Of a DNA stretch of 64,000 nucleotides, positions 10,725 to 18,724 are shown piece by piece (the stretch's first letter is position 1; each line of letters opens with the position of its first letter). The DNA is taken from contig OZ241738.1 in NCBI GenBank assembly GCA_965200925.1, positions 1,612,001 through 1,676,000 on the forward strand, written 5' to 3'. The notes under the pieces are model-generated. The model did no database searches. It was given only the letters and a program-made list of their open reading frames with translations, and was not told where the DNA came from. This stretch comes from WTGU01 sp965200925. GTDB lineage: Bacteria; Pseudomonadota; Alphaproteobacteria; UBA828. Position numbers and translations under genes: made by a program.

Positions 10725-11114
10725 CTACGTCTCCCCGCGCGCGGCGACGGCCCACATCTTCTCGAGATTGTAGAGCGCGCGGATTTCGGGGCGGAAGATG
10801 TGCACGATGACGTCCTGGGCGTCGATCAGCACCCAGTCGCGGTTCTCCCGCCCCTCCACCGAGAGCGCCGGCGTTCCATCTTCCTTGAGCCGCGCCAGCA
10901 GCCGCTCCGCCGCCGCGTCGACATGCCGGCCCGAGCGCCCACTGGCGACGACCATCAGGTCGGCGATGTCGGTCTTCCCGGCGAGGTCGATCGAGACGAC
11001 GTCCTCCGCCTTGGCGTCGGCAAGCGCCTGGAGGACGGCCCGGTGGAGGGCCGCCGCGCCGGCGTCTTCCGGCCCTCCGCCGCCCGCGGCGACGCTTCGG
11101 TCGGTCGTCGTTAT
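10725..11114 (-). CDS. rsfS: Ribosomal silencing factor RsfS, ATA start apparent
   Basis: RsfS/Iojap protein that binds uL14 (RplN) and blocks joining of 30S and 50S subunits in slow growth. Family motifs: VLQALADAKAEDVVSIDLAGKTDIADLMVVASGRSGRH, WVLIDAQDVIVHIFRPEIRALYNLEKMW. No ATG, GTG or TTG lies in frame before the conserved region. The best start is ATA at 11114-11112, four nt after GAGGGG and overlapping the nadD stop (ATAA), exactly where an ATGA overlap would normally be. Either a real AUA start or an ATG-to-ATA error. It would give 129 residues. Confidence 0.88.
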   Translation of the reverse strand: MTTTDRSVAAGGGGPEDAGAAALHRAVLQALADAKAEDVVSIDLAGKTDIADLMVVASGRSGRHVDAAAERLLARLKEDGTPALSVEGRENRDWVLIDAQDVIVHIFRPEIRALYNLEKMWAVAARGET

Positions 11115-11758
11115 CGTTCCCCTCGAACCCCCTCTTCGTCGGCGGCGCGCAAGGTGCTGGCCGAGGCAGGATGCAGCGGGCCATGGAGCAGCATCCACGC
11201 CGGCGGTGCGCACCCCGCGAGCCCCCGCGCCCGCCGCTCCGCCAAGCGCCGGCGCGCGAAGCGCTGCGCCGGCTTCGCCGCCCCGACGCAGCGAGCGTAT
11301 GGCCAGCGGTCGAAGATGGCAACGGGCACCGACCGGAACAGGCGAGGCCAGCCGCGCCACGCGGCCAGCGTCGGCAGGTTGTCCGCGCCCATGATCCAGA
11401 CCAGCCGATGGCGCGGGAAGCGCCGCTTGAGGCGGGCCACCGTCTCCGCCGTATGGCGGCTGCCGAGGCGTCGCTCGATGTCGCTGACGCGAAACCGCCG
11501 GTCGCGCGCCGCCCGCCGCGCCGCTTCCAGGCGGATTTCGAACGCCGCCATGCCGGCGCGCGGCTTGAGCGGGTTCTGCGGCGCGACCAGCCACCACACC
11601 TCGTGCAGGCCGAGCCTCTTCAGGGCTTGCAGGCCGATATGCCGGTGCCCCGCATGCGCGGGGTTGAAGGAGCCGCCGAGCAGGCCGATCTTGCGGCCCC
11701 GCGGCGGCTTCCGCGCGGCCCGTGGCAGCGCCCGCGATGACCGGCGGCGCCTGGGCAC
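11111..11758 (-). CDS. nadD: Nicotinate-nucleotide adenylyltransferase
   Basis: Transfers AMP from ATP to nicotinate mononucleotide to make deamido-NAD, in NAD synthesis. The nucleotidyltransferase signature GLLGGSFNPAHAGHRHI lies near residues 23-39. It is followed by VWWLVAPQNPLK, RFRVSDIERRLGSRHTAETVARLKRRFP and MGADNLPTLAAWRGWPRLF. Length is 215. No ATG is in frame; GTG 11758, 8 nt after the proA stop, is chosen. The C-terminus is shorter on the SSTxIR motif than usual (only ASASTLRA is seen). The stop overlaps rsfS. Confidence 0.92.
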   Translation of the reverse strand: MPRRRRSSRALPRAARKPPRGRKIGLLGGSFNPAHAGHRHIGLQALKRLGLHEVWWLVAPQNPLKPRAGMAAFEIRLEAARRAARDRRFRVSDIERRLGSRHTAETVARLKRRFPRHRLVWIMGADNLPTLAAWRGWPRLFRSVPVAIFDRWPYARCVGAAKPAQRFARRRLAERRARGLAGCAPPAWMLLHGPLHPASASTLRAADEEGVRGER

Positions 11759-11766
11759 GAGGGGCG

Positions 11767-13041
11767 TCAGGGGCGGACCTGCCCGTTGCCGTAGACCTTG
11801 TACTTGTAGGTGGTCAGCTGCTCCACGCCCACGGGCCCGCGCGCGTGCAGCTTGCCCGTGGCGATGCCGATCTCGGCACCCATGCCGAACTCGCCGCCGT
11901 CGGCGAACTGGGTCGAGGCGTTGTGCAGCACGATCCCGCTGTCCACGCCTTCCATGAAGCGCTCGGCGGCGGCGGCGTCTTCCGTGACGATCGCGTCCGT
12001 GTGGTGGGAGCCGTGGTCGTTGACGTGGGCGATGGCCGCCTCCAGTCCGTCCACCACACCCACCGAGAGGATCGCGTCGAGATATTCCGTCCCCCAATCC
12101 GCGGCACTCGCGGCGGCGACGCGCGAATCGAGCGCCTGGACGCGCCGGTCCCCCCGCACCTCGCAGCCGGCCTCGAACAACGACGCCAGGATCCCGGGCA
12201 GCGCGTCTTCCACGGCGGCGTCCACCAGCAGGGTCTCGGCGGCCCCGCAAATGCCCGTCCGGCGCATCTTGGCGTTGAGGACCACCGCCCGCGCCTTCGC
12301 CGGGTCGGCCGCAGCGTGGACGTAGACATGGCAAACGCCGTCGAGATGGGCCAGCACCGGGATGCGGCTCTCCGCCCGCACCCGCTCGATCAGCGACCGC
12401 CCGCCGCGCGGCACGATCAGGTCCACCGCGTCCTCCATGGCGAGCAGGAGGCCGACCGCCGCCCTGTCCGTCGTCGGCACGCGCTGGATGCAGCCAGCGG
12501 GCAGGCCGGCCTCCGCCAGCCCCTCCGCCAGCGACTCGGCGATGGCGCGCGAAGCGCCGGCGCTCTCCGAGCCGCCGCGCAGGATCGCCGCGTTGCCCGA
12601 CATGAGGCAGAGGGCGCCCGCGTCCGCCGTCACGTTAGGCCGCGATTCGTACACGATTCCGATGACGCCGATCGGCACCGAGACACGGCGGATGCGGAGC
12701 CCGTTGGGCCGCGTCCACGCGCCGAGCGCGCGGCCCACCGGGTCGTCCAGGGCGGCGACCGCCTCGACGCCCGCCGCCATCGCCTCCACTCGCGCCGGAT
12801 CGAGGGCCAGCCGGTCGAGAAGGGCCGGGCCGGCCCCGCCGCGCCGCGCCGCCGCCATGTCCGCGGCGTTCGCCTCCAGGATGGCCGCTTGGCGGCGGCG
12901 CAGCGACGAAGCCGCCGCCCGCAGGGCGCGCCGCTTCGTGTCGGTCGCGGCACCGGCCAGCAGCCGCGCCGCCGCGCGGGCGGCCCGGCCCAACGCCGCC
13001 ATGTCCGCTGCGAGGCCGTCGCGCGGGGCCGCGGTGTTCAC
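11767..13041 (-). CDS. proA: Glutamate-5-semialdehyde dehydrogenase
   Basis: Gamma-glutamyl phosphate reductase: NADPH-dependent reduction of glutamyl-5-phosphate to the semialdehyde, second step of proline synthesis. Family features: IGVIGIVYESRPNVTADAGALCLMSGNAAILRGG, the nucleophile segment AKMRRTGICGAAETLLV with Cys, and SHHTDAIVTED. Ends GVEQLTTYKYKVYGNGQVRP. Length 424 is normal. The start is GTG 13041, overlapping the proB stop by 4 nt, so the two are translationally coupled. Confidence 0.96.
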   Translation of the reverse strand: MNTAAPRDGLAADMAALGRAARAAARLLAGAATDTKRRALRAAASSLRRRQAAILEANAADMAAARRGGAGPALLDRLALDPARVEAMAAGVEAVAALDDPVGRALGAWTRPNGLRIRRVSVPIGVIGIVYESRPNVTADAGALCLMSGNAAILRGGSESAGASRAIAESLAEGLAEAGLPAGCIQRVPTTDRAAVGLLLAMEDAVDLIVPRGGRSLIERVRAESRIPVLAHLDGVCHVYVHAAADPAKARAVVLNAKMRRTGICGAAETLLVDAAVEDALPGILASLFEAGCEVRGDRRVQALDSRVAAASAADWGTEYLDAILSVGVVDGLEAAIAHVNDHGSHHTDAIVTEDAAAAERFMEGVDSGIVLHNASTQFADGGEFGMGAEIGIATGKLHARGPVGVEQLTTYKYKVYGNGQVRP

Positions 13042-14168
13042 GGGTGCTCCTCCTCGAGGACGAGATCGTCCCGGTGGATCATCTCGGCCCGCCCACGGTA
13101 GCCGAGGAGCCGTTCGATCTCACGGGAATTGTGGCCGATGATCCGGCGCGCGTCGGCGGCCGAATAGGCGACCAGACCGCGCCCGGCCTCGCCGCCGCCT
13201 TCCGCCCGGACGGCCACGGCGTCGCCGCGCTGGAACGCGCCTTCCACGGCCTTGATGCCGGCGGGCAGCAGGCTGCGGCCGCGCGAAAGCGCGCGAAGCG
13301 CGCCGGCGTCGATCGTGAGTGCGCCGCGCGGCTCCAGCACGCTCGCGATCCAGCGCTTGCGGGCGGCGCGCGGAGTCGCGGTGGAGACGAACCACGTGCA
13401 GCGTGCGCCCTCCTCCAGCGCCGTGAGCGGCCGGTGGACCGCGCCCTTCGCGATCGCCATGTGGCACCCCGCCGCCATGGCGGTCCTGGCCGCCGCGATC
13501 TTGGTGATCATGCCGCCGGCGGCCGAGGCCGTGCCCACCTCGCCCGCCATCGCCTCGATCGCCGGCGTGATCCGCGCCACGACGGGCACCCGGCGGGCGT
13601 CCGCATCGCGCCTGGGGTCGCTTTCGTAGAGGCCGTCCACGTCCGAAAGGAGGACCAGCACGTCCGCGCTCATCATCACCGCCACCCGCGCCGCCAGCCT
13701 GTCGTTGTCGCCGAAGCGGATCTCGCTGGTGGCCACGGTGTCGTTCTCGTTGACGACCGGCACCGTGCCCAGCGCGAGCAGCGTGTTGACGGTATCGCGC
13801 GCGTTCAGGTAGCGCCGGCGGGCCTCCGTATCCTCGTGGGTCAGCAGGATCTGCGCGACCGTCAGGCCGTGGCGACCCAGCACCTCCTGGTAGCCGTGCG
13901 CGAGCCGGATCTGCCCGCAGGCCGCCGCCGCCTGCATCTCCTCGAGCTTCAGGGGGCCGGGCGAAAGCCCGAGCCGGCGGCGCCCGATGGCGATCGCGCC
14001 CGAGGAGACGACCAGCATTTCCAGGCCGCGCGCGCGGAACGCGGCCAGATCATGGGCGAGGCCGTCGAGCCACGCTTCGTCGAGGGCGCCTGTCCGCGCA
14101 TCGGCGAGAAGCGCCGAGCCGATCTTGACGACCGCGCGGGAGGCGCCTCCGAGCGACGGCCGGGTCAC
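13038..14168 (-). CDS. proB: Glutamate 5-kinase
   Basis: Phosphorylates glutamate with ATP, the first and feedback-controlled step of proline synthesis. The amino-acid kinase domain has VVKIGSALLADAR, LVVSSGAIAIGRRRL, NENDTVATSEIRFGDND and the regulatory and substrate segment GTASAAGGMITKIAAA. A C-terminal PUA domain (about residues 285-365, ALSRGRSLLPAGIKAVEGAFQRGD to IIGHNSREIERLLGYRG) is present, as in full-length bacterial enzymes. GTG start at 14168 overlaps the obgE stop (GTGA). Confidence 0.96.
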   Translation of the reverse strand: MTRPSLGGASRAVVKIGSALLADARTGALDEAWLDGLAHDLAAFRARGLEMLVVSSGAIAIGRRRLGLSPGPLKLEEMQAAAACGQIRLAHGYQEVLGRHGLTVAQILLTHEDTEARRRYLNARDTVNTLLALGTVPVVNENDTVATSEIRFGDNDRLAARVAVMMSADVLVLLSDVDGLYESDPRRDADARRVPVVARITPAIEAMAGEVGTASAAGGMITKIAAARTAMAAGCHMAIAKGAVHRPLTALEEGARCTWFVSTATPRAARKRWIASVLEPRGALTIDAGALRALSRGRSLLPAGIKAVEGAFQRGDAVAVRAEGGGEAGRGLVAYSAADARRIIGHNSREIERLLGYRGRAEMIHRDDLVLEEEHP

Positions 14169-15157
14169 GGCGCGGCTTCGCGCGCCGCGGCGAGGGCCGC
14201 CGCCGTCCCCTCCCCGGTGGCACCGGAGAGGACGAAAGCCTCGCGCCCCGCCGCCTCGGTGAGAAGCGCGCGCCGCGCCGCGCGTTCGCCCGCGCCCAGC
14301 AGGTCGGCCTTGTTCAGGCAGACGATCTCGCGCTTGGCCGCGAGCCCGCGCCCGTAGGCGCCGAGCTCGCCCCGCACCGTCGCGTAAGCCCGGGCCACGT
14401 CCGCCCGCGTGCCGTCGACCAGGTGGAGCAGCACCCCGCAGCGCTCGATATGGCGGAGGAAGCGGCAGCCCAGCCCGGCACCGCCATGGGCGCCCGCGAT
14501 CAGACCCGGGATGTCGGCGACGACCAGCTCGTCTTCTTCCTCCGCGCCGGGCGGCGCCACGCCGAGGGTGGGGGCCAGGGTGGTGAACGGATAGTCGGCG
14601 ACCTTGGGCCGCGCGCGGCTGACGGAAGCGAGGAAGGTCGACTTGCCGGCATTGGGCAGGCCCACCAGCCCCACGTCCGCGAGCAGCTTGAGGCGGAGGC
14701 GAAGCCAGCGTTCCTCGCCTTCCCCGCCGGGATCCGCGCGGCGCGGCGCGCGGCAGGTCGAGGATTTGAACCGCGCGTTGCCCCGCCCCCCGGCGCCGCC
14801 GCGTGCGAGCAGCGCCCGCGCGCCCGGCGCGACGAGGTCGGCGAACGGCGTCTCGTCGGGCTCGGCGGTGATCTCCGTCCCCACCGGCACCGGGAGGATG
14901 ACGTCCGCGCCCCGCGCCCCGGCCCGGTTGCCGCCGGCGCCGGGGCGCCCGGCGGCGGCCCGGACGTGCTGGCGGAAGCGGAAATCGACGAGGGTGTTCA
15001 GGCCGTCCACGGCCAGGGCGAAGACGGCTCCCCCGTCGCCGCCGTCGCCGCCGTCGGGGCCGCCGCGTCGCTCGTTCGGGGCGCGGCGGAAGCCGACGCA
15101 GCCGGCGCCGCCCGCGCCGCTGCGAACGTGAATCCGGGCCTCATCGACGAAACGCAT
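14165..15157 (-). CDS. obgE: Obg family GTPase ObgE/CgtA
   Basis: Ribosome-associated GTPase for 50S assembly and the stringent response. The glycine-rich Obg domain occupies residues 1-158 (GAGGAGCVGFRRAPNERRGG, GDGGDGGAVF). The G domain follows with G1 GLPNAGKSTF, G2 PFTTLAPTLG, G3 DIPGLI and G4 NKAD. At 330 residues it lacks the extra C-terminal domain of some homologues, as is common in Alphaproteobacteria. It lies 30 bp after rpmA in the classical rplU-rpmA-obgE order. Confidence 0.96.
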   Translation of the reverse strand: MRFVDEARIHVRSGAGGAGCVGFRRAPNERRGGPDGGDGGDGGAVFALAVDGLNTLVDFRFRQHVRAAAGRPGAGGNRAGARGADVILPVPVGTEITAEPDETPFADLVAPGARALLARGGAGGRGNARFKSSTCRAPRRADPGGEGEERWLRLRLKLLADVGLVGLPNAGKSTFLASVSRARPKVADYPFTTLAPTLGVAPPGAEEEDELVVADIPGLIAGAHGGAGLGCRFLRHIERCGVLLHLVDGTRADVARAYATVRGELGAYGRGLAAKREIVCLNKADLLGAGERAARRALLTEAAGREAFVLSGATGEGTAAALAAAREAAP

Positions 15158-15187
15158 CCCCGGTGCGCGCCGCGGGGCGCGCTCCGT

Positions 15188-15445
15188 TCAGGCACCCGGT
15201 TCGACCGAGACGACCGTCCTGCCGCCGGCGCGACGGGCGAACCGCACATGCCCGGCGCGCGTCGCGAACAAGGTGTGGTCGCGCCCGAGGCCGACGTTCT
15301 CTCCGGGGTGCCATTTGGTGCCGCGCTGGCGGGCGATGATGTTGCCGGGGATCACCGCTTCACCGCCGAATTTCTTGATGCCGAGGCGGCGGCCCGCGGT
15401 GTCGCGGCCGTTGCGCGAACTGCCGCCCGCCTTCTTGTGCGCCAT
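15188..15445 (-). CDS. rpmA: 50S ribosomal protein L27
   Basis: bL27, whose N-terminus reaches the peptidyl-transferase centre. The 85-residue sequence shows the invariant start MAHKKAGGSSRNGRDT, RLGIKKFGGEAVIPGNIIARQRGTKWHPG and VGLGRDHTLFA. No N-terminal prosequence of the firmicute type. ATG 15445 overlaps the rplU stop (ATGA). Confidence 0.97.
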   Translation of the reverse strand: MAHKKAGGSSRNGRDTAGRRLGIKKFGGEAVIPGNIIARQRGTKWHPGENVGLGRDHTLFATRAGHVRFARRAGGRTVVSVEPGA

Positions 15446-15771
15446 CAGCCCGATTCCTCTCCCGCCACGATGTCGTCGATGCGGAGCACGGTGAGATGCT
15501 GCCGGTGGCCGCGCTTGCGCCGGTGGTTCTTCCGCCGCTTCTTCCGGAACACGATGATCTTCGGGCCGCGCTTGTGCTCGACGACGGTGGCGGCGACCCG
15601 TGCGCCGTCCACGCGGGGGCGCCCCAGCGAAACCGCCTCTCCGTCGCCCACCGCGAGCACGTCTCCGAGCGCGACCGCCTCGCCGGGCGCCGCCGCGAGC
15701 CGCTCGACCTCGATCACGTCCTCCGGCGCCACGCGATACTGCTTCCCGCCGGTCCGAACCACCGCGAACAT
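15445..15771 (-). CDS. rplU: 50S ribosomal protein L21
   Basis: bL21, an early-binding 50S protein contacting 23S rRNA. 108 residues: MFAVVRTGGKQYRVAPEDVIEVERL at the start, the basic KRRKNHRRKRGHRQ motif and a C-terminal VLRIDDI. ATG 15771 is preceded by AGGAGGGGGC; the frame stays open to 15843 but the family N-terminus and this Shine-Dalgarno settle the start. It is the first gene of the minus-strand chain and is divergent from the restriction-modification gene. Confidence 0.96.
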   Translation of the reverse strand: MFAVVRTGGKQYRVAPEDVIEVERLAAAPGEAVALGDVLAVGDGEAVSLGRPRVDGARVAATVVEHKRGPKIIVFRKKRRKNHRRKRGHRQHLTVLRIDDIVAGEESG

Positions 15772-15798
15772 GCCCCCTCCTACATCCTCCTTCCCCGC

Positions 15799-15837
15799 CC
15801 TGTCAATCCGCTGCGTTTTCCGGCGCGGCTTGACAGG
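15799..15837. promoter_or_regulatory. Inverted repeat holding divergent TTGACA boxes
   Basis: Arms CCTGTCAATCCGC (15799-15811) and GCGGCTTGACAGG (15825-15837) match at 12 of 13 positions around a 13-bp spacer. Each arm contains TTGACA, on the minus strand facing rplU and on the plus strand (15830-15835) facing the restriction-modification gene. For the plus strand, CATGAT (15854-15859, 18-nt spacer) is a fair -10, giving transcription from about 15866. The minus-strand -10 is poor. This could be an operator controlling the islet; that is inference. Confidence 0.4.
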
Positions 15838-15887
15838 GAACATGGTGGGAACGCATGATGGCGGCCCATGAGGGGAGCGGGCAAGTC

Positions 15888-18722
15888 GTGACGCCGGGTT
15901 CGTTCATCGCCAAGTGGCGGGCGTCGGCGTTGAAGGAGCGCTCGGCGGCGCAGGAGCATTTCATCGACCTCTGCCGCCTGTTGGGCGAACCCACGCCGGC
16001 GGAGGCCGACCCGACCGGCGAGACCTACTGCTTCGAGCGCGGCGCCCGCAAGGACACGGGCGGCGACGGCTGGGCGGACGTGTGGAAGCGCCATCACTTC
16101 GCCTGGGAGTACAAGGGCAAGCACGCCGACCTCGACGCGGCCTTCAATCAACTCAGGCAATACGCGCTGGCCCTGGAGAACCCGCCGCTGCTGATCGTCT
16201 CCGACATGGCGCGGTTCCGCCTCCGCACCAACTGGACGAACAGCGTGAGCGCGACGCACGAGTTCGCGCTGGACGATCTGGCGGACGCGGCGAACCGGGA
16301 CAGGCTCAAATGGGCGCTGTCCGCCCCGGAGCGGTTGCGCCCTGGCGAGAGCCGGCAGGCGTTGACGGAGCGCGCGGCGGCGACCTTCGCGGCGCTGGCG
16401 CAATCGTTGCGGGCGCGGGGGCACGAAGCGCCTGCGGTGGCGCATTTCGTGAACCGGCTGGTGTTCTGCATGTTCGCGGAGGACGTGGGCTTGCTGCCGG
16501 ACGCCATGTTCACCCGGATGCTCGAACAGGCGCGGAAGCACCCGGCGGCGTTCGCCGATCTGGCGCGCGCGCTCTTCGGGGCGATGGCGACGGGCGGTCG
16601 CGTCGGTTTCGAGCCGGTTTCGTGGTTCGACGGTGGGTTGTTCGACGACGACACGGCGTTGGCGTTGGAGAAGGGGGAGATCGACACGGCGTTGCGGGCG
16701 GCGGCGCTGGATTGGTCCGAGATCGACCCGTCGATTCTGGGCACGCTGTTCGAACGCGGGCTGGACCCGGACAAGCGCTCGCAACTGGGCGCGCATTACA
16801 CGGACCGCGACAAGATCATGCGCATCGTGGAGCCGGTGGTGGTGCGCCCGCTGCTTGCGGAATGGGAGGCGGCGAAGGCCGACGTCGCCGCCGCGCTGGA
16901 ACGGGCGGCGGCGGCCCGGTCGCAAGCGGTGCGGACGCGGCGGCGGGCGGAGGCGGAACGACTGCTGCGCGCTTTCCTGGAACGCCTGCGGGGCTTCACG
17001 GTTCTCGACCCGGCCTGCGGTTCGGGGAACTTCCTCTATCTGGCGCTGCACGCGCTGAAGGACCTGGAGCATCGGGTGCGCCTGGAGGGGGAGGCGCTGG
17101 GGTTGGAGCGCGGCTTCCCGGAAGTCGGGCCCGGGAACGTGAAGGGGATCGAGGTGAACGCCTACGCGGCGGAACTGGCACGGGTATCGGTCTGGATCGG
17201 GGAGATCCAGTGGATGCGCCGCAACGGCTTCGCGGAGTCGCGGGAGCCAGTGTTGAAGCCGCTGGAGACGATCGAATGCCGCGACGCGATCCTGGGGGAG
17301 GACGGCGGGGAGCCGGCTTGGCCGCAAGCGGATGTGGTGATCGGCAACCCGCCGTTCCTGGGCGGCAAGCGGCTGCGTGCTGGCTTGGGCGACTCATATG
17401 TCGAGGCGCTGCAAAGCCTTTACGGCGCACGGATTCACGGCGAGGCCGATCTCGTCTGCCACTGGTTCGACAAAGCGGCGCGCCTCGTTGTCGGGGGCGC
17501 GGTGTCCCGCGTCGGGCTGGTGGCGACGAACTCGATCACGGGTGTGCACAACCGCACGGTGTTGGATCGGATCGTTGACGAGAGTGCGCTTTTCGATGTG
17601 TGGGCTGATGAAGAGTGGTTTGGGGACGGCGTGGCGGTGCGGGTGTCGCTGGTTGGTTTTGGCGCGAAGGGCGCCGGCTTGCCCGTCCGCCTGAATGGCG
17701 AAGCGGTCACACGGATAAATTCAGATTTGACGGCAGGATCGGTCGATCTCACGAAGGCGGGGAAACTCGCTCGGAACGCCGGTGTTTCCTTCATGGGCGA
17801 TATCAAGGGCGGCCCGTTCGACGTTTCGGGTGACTTGGCCCGCGAATGGCTGCGCCTGCCCGCGAACCCGAACGGGCGGCCTAACGCCGACGTCCTCAAG
17901 CCGTGGGTGAACGGCATGGACGTGACCCGCCGTCCGGCGGGCAAGTGGGTCGTCGATTTCGGACACACCCTGGACGAGTCCGAGGCGGCCTTGTACGAGA
18001 TGCCGTTCGCCCATGTCGTGCAACATGTCCGGCCCATGCGTCAACGCGGCCGTCACAAGGCGCGGGCGCGCTTCTGGTGGCGGCATGTATCGCCCGGTCC
18101 GGAGACCTGGAAAGCGCTCGACGGCCTTTCGCGTTACATTGCGACGCCGGTAGTCGCCAAACATCGGCTATTCGCGTGGCTCGACGCACGTATCTGCCCC
18201 GACCATCGCCTGATCGTGATTGCGCGCGACGACGATACGACCTTCGGCATCCTGCACAGCCGTTTCCACGAGGCATGGTCGCTGCGGCTCGGCACCACGC
18301 TAGAGGATCGGCCGTGCTACACTCCGACTACGACTTTTCAGACCTTCCCCTTCCCCGACGGCCTCTCCCCCGACATCCCCGCGGCCGCCTACGCCGACGA
18401 TCCGCGCGCCGCCGCCATCGCCGAAGCCGCCCGCCGTCTGGTCGCACTCCGCGACCGCTGGCTCAACCCACCCGAATGGGTGGAGTGGACGGACGAACCC
18501 GTTCCCGGCTACCCCCAACGCCCCGTCCCCCGCGACGAAGCGGCGGCACAGGAACTCAAGAAGCGCACCCTGACCACCCTCTACAACGCCCGCCCCCAAT
18601 GGCTCACCAACGCCCACGTCGCCCTTGACGCCGCCGTCGCCGCCGCCTATGGTTGGAAGGAGGGCATTTCTGATGAAGACGCTCTGCGGGAACTGCTAGC
18701 GCGCAACTTAGAAGATCGTTAG
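15888..18722 (+). CDS. MmeI-like (type IIL) restriction-modification enzyme
   Basis: Single-chain enzyme of 944 residues expected to both methylate adenine at, and cut beside, its target. The MmeI-type nuclease motif D-X9-E-X-K is intact: ADVWKRHHFAWEYKGK with D64, E74, K76 (numbered from this start). A helical spacer follows (about 150-340, ending in SILGTLFERGLDPDKRSQLGAHYT). The methyltransferase domain has motif I DPACGSGNFLY near 374 and motif IV NPPF near 487. The target-recognition region and a C-terminal helical tail (TLTTLYNARPQWLTNAH) complete the family layout. GTG 15888 (VTPGSFIAKWRAS) fits the family N-terminus and follows AGGGGAG; ATG 15855 would precede the likely transcription start. 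No separate specificity or nuclease gene is needed. Confidence 0.88.
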   Translation: MTPGSFIAKWRASALKERSAAQEHFIDLCRLLGEPTPAEADPTGETYCFERGARKDTGGDGWADVWKRHHFAWEYKGKHADLDAAFNQLRQYALALENPPLLIVSDMARFRLRTNWTNSVSATHEFALDDLADAANRDRLKWALSAPERLRPGESRQALTERAAATFAALAQSLRARGHEAPAVAHFVNRLVFCMFAEDVGLLPDAMFTRMLEQARKHPAAFADLARALFGAMATGGRVGFEPVSWFDGGLFDDDTALALEKGEIDTALRAAALDWSEIDPSILGTLFERGLDPDKRSQLGAHYTDRDKIMRIVEPVVVRPLLAEWEAAKADVAAALERAAAARSQAVRTRRRAEAERLLRAFLERLRGFTVLDPACGSGNFLYLALHALKDLEHRVRLEGEALGLERGFPEVGPGNVKGIEVNAYAAELARVSVWIGEIQWMRRNGFAESREPVLKPLETIECRDAILGEDGGEPAWPQADVVIGNPPFLGGKRLRAGLGDSYVEALQSLYGARIHGEADLVCHWFDKAARLVVGGAVSRVGLVATNSITGVHNRTVLDRIVDESALFDVWADEEWFGDGVAVRVSLVGFGAKGAGLPVRLNGEAVTRINSDLTAGSVDLTKAGKLARNAGVSFMGDIKGGPFDVSGDLAREWLRLPANPNGRPNADVLKPWVNGMDVTRRPAGKWVVDFGHTLDESEAALYEMPFAHVVQHVRPMRQRGRHKARARFWWRHVSPGPETWKALDGLSRYIATPVVAKHRLFAWLDARICPDHRLIVIARDDDTTFGILHSRFHEAWSLRLGTTLEDRPCYTPTTTFQTFPFPDGLSPDIPAAAYADDPRAAAIAEAARRLVALRDRWLNPPEWVEWTDEPVPGYPQRPVPRDEAAAQELKKRTLTTLYNARPQWLTNAHVALDAAVAAAYGWKEGISDEDALRELLARNLEDR
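18409..18722 (+). repeat. Tail segment of the type IIL gene, copy 1
   Basis: The last 314 bp of the MmeI-like gene recur at about 20090-20412. The central 117 bp (from GACGAAGC to GCCGTCGCCGC) differ at about 8 positions, roughly 93% identical. The ends diverge (LRELLARNLEDR here, LGELLALNQSYKHR there), so these are paralogous tails and not a fresh duplication. Confidence 0.75.
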
Positions 18723-18724
18723 CC

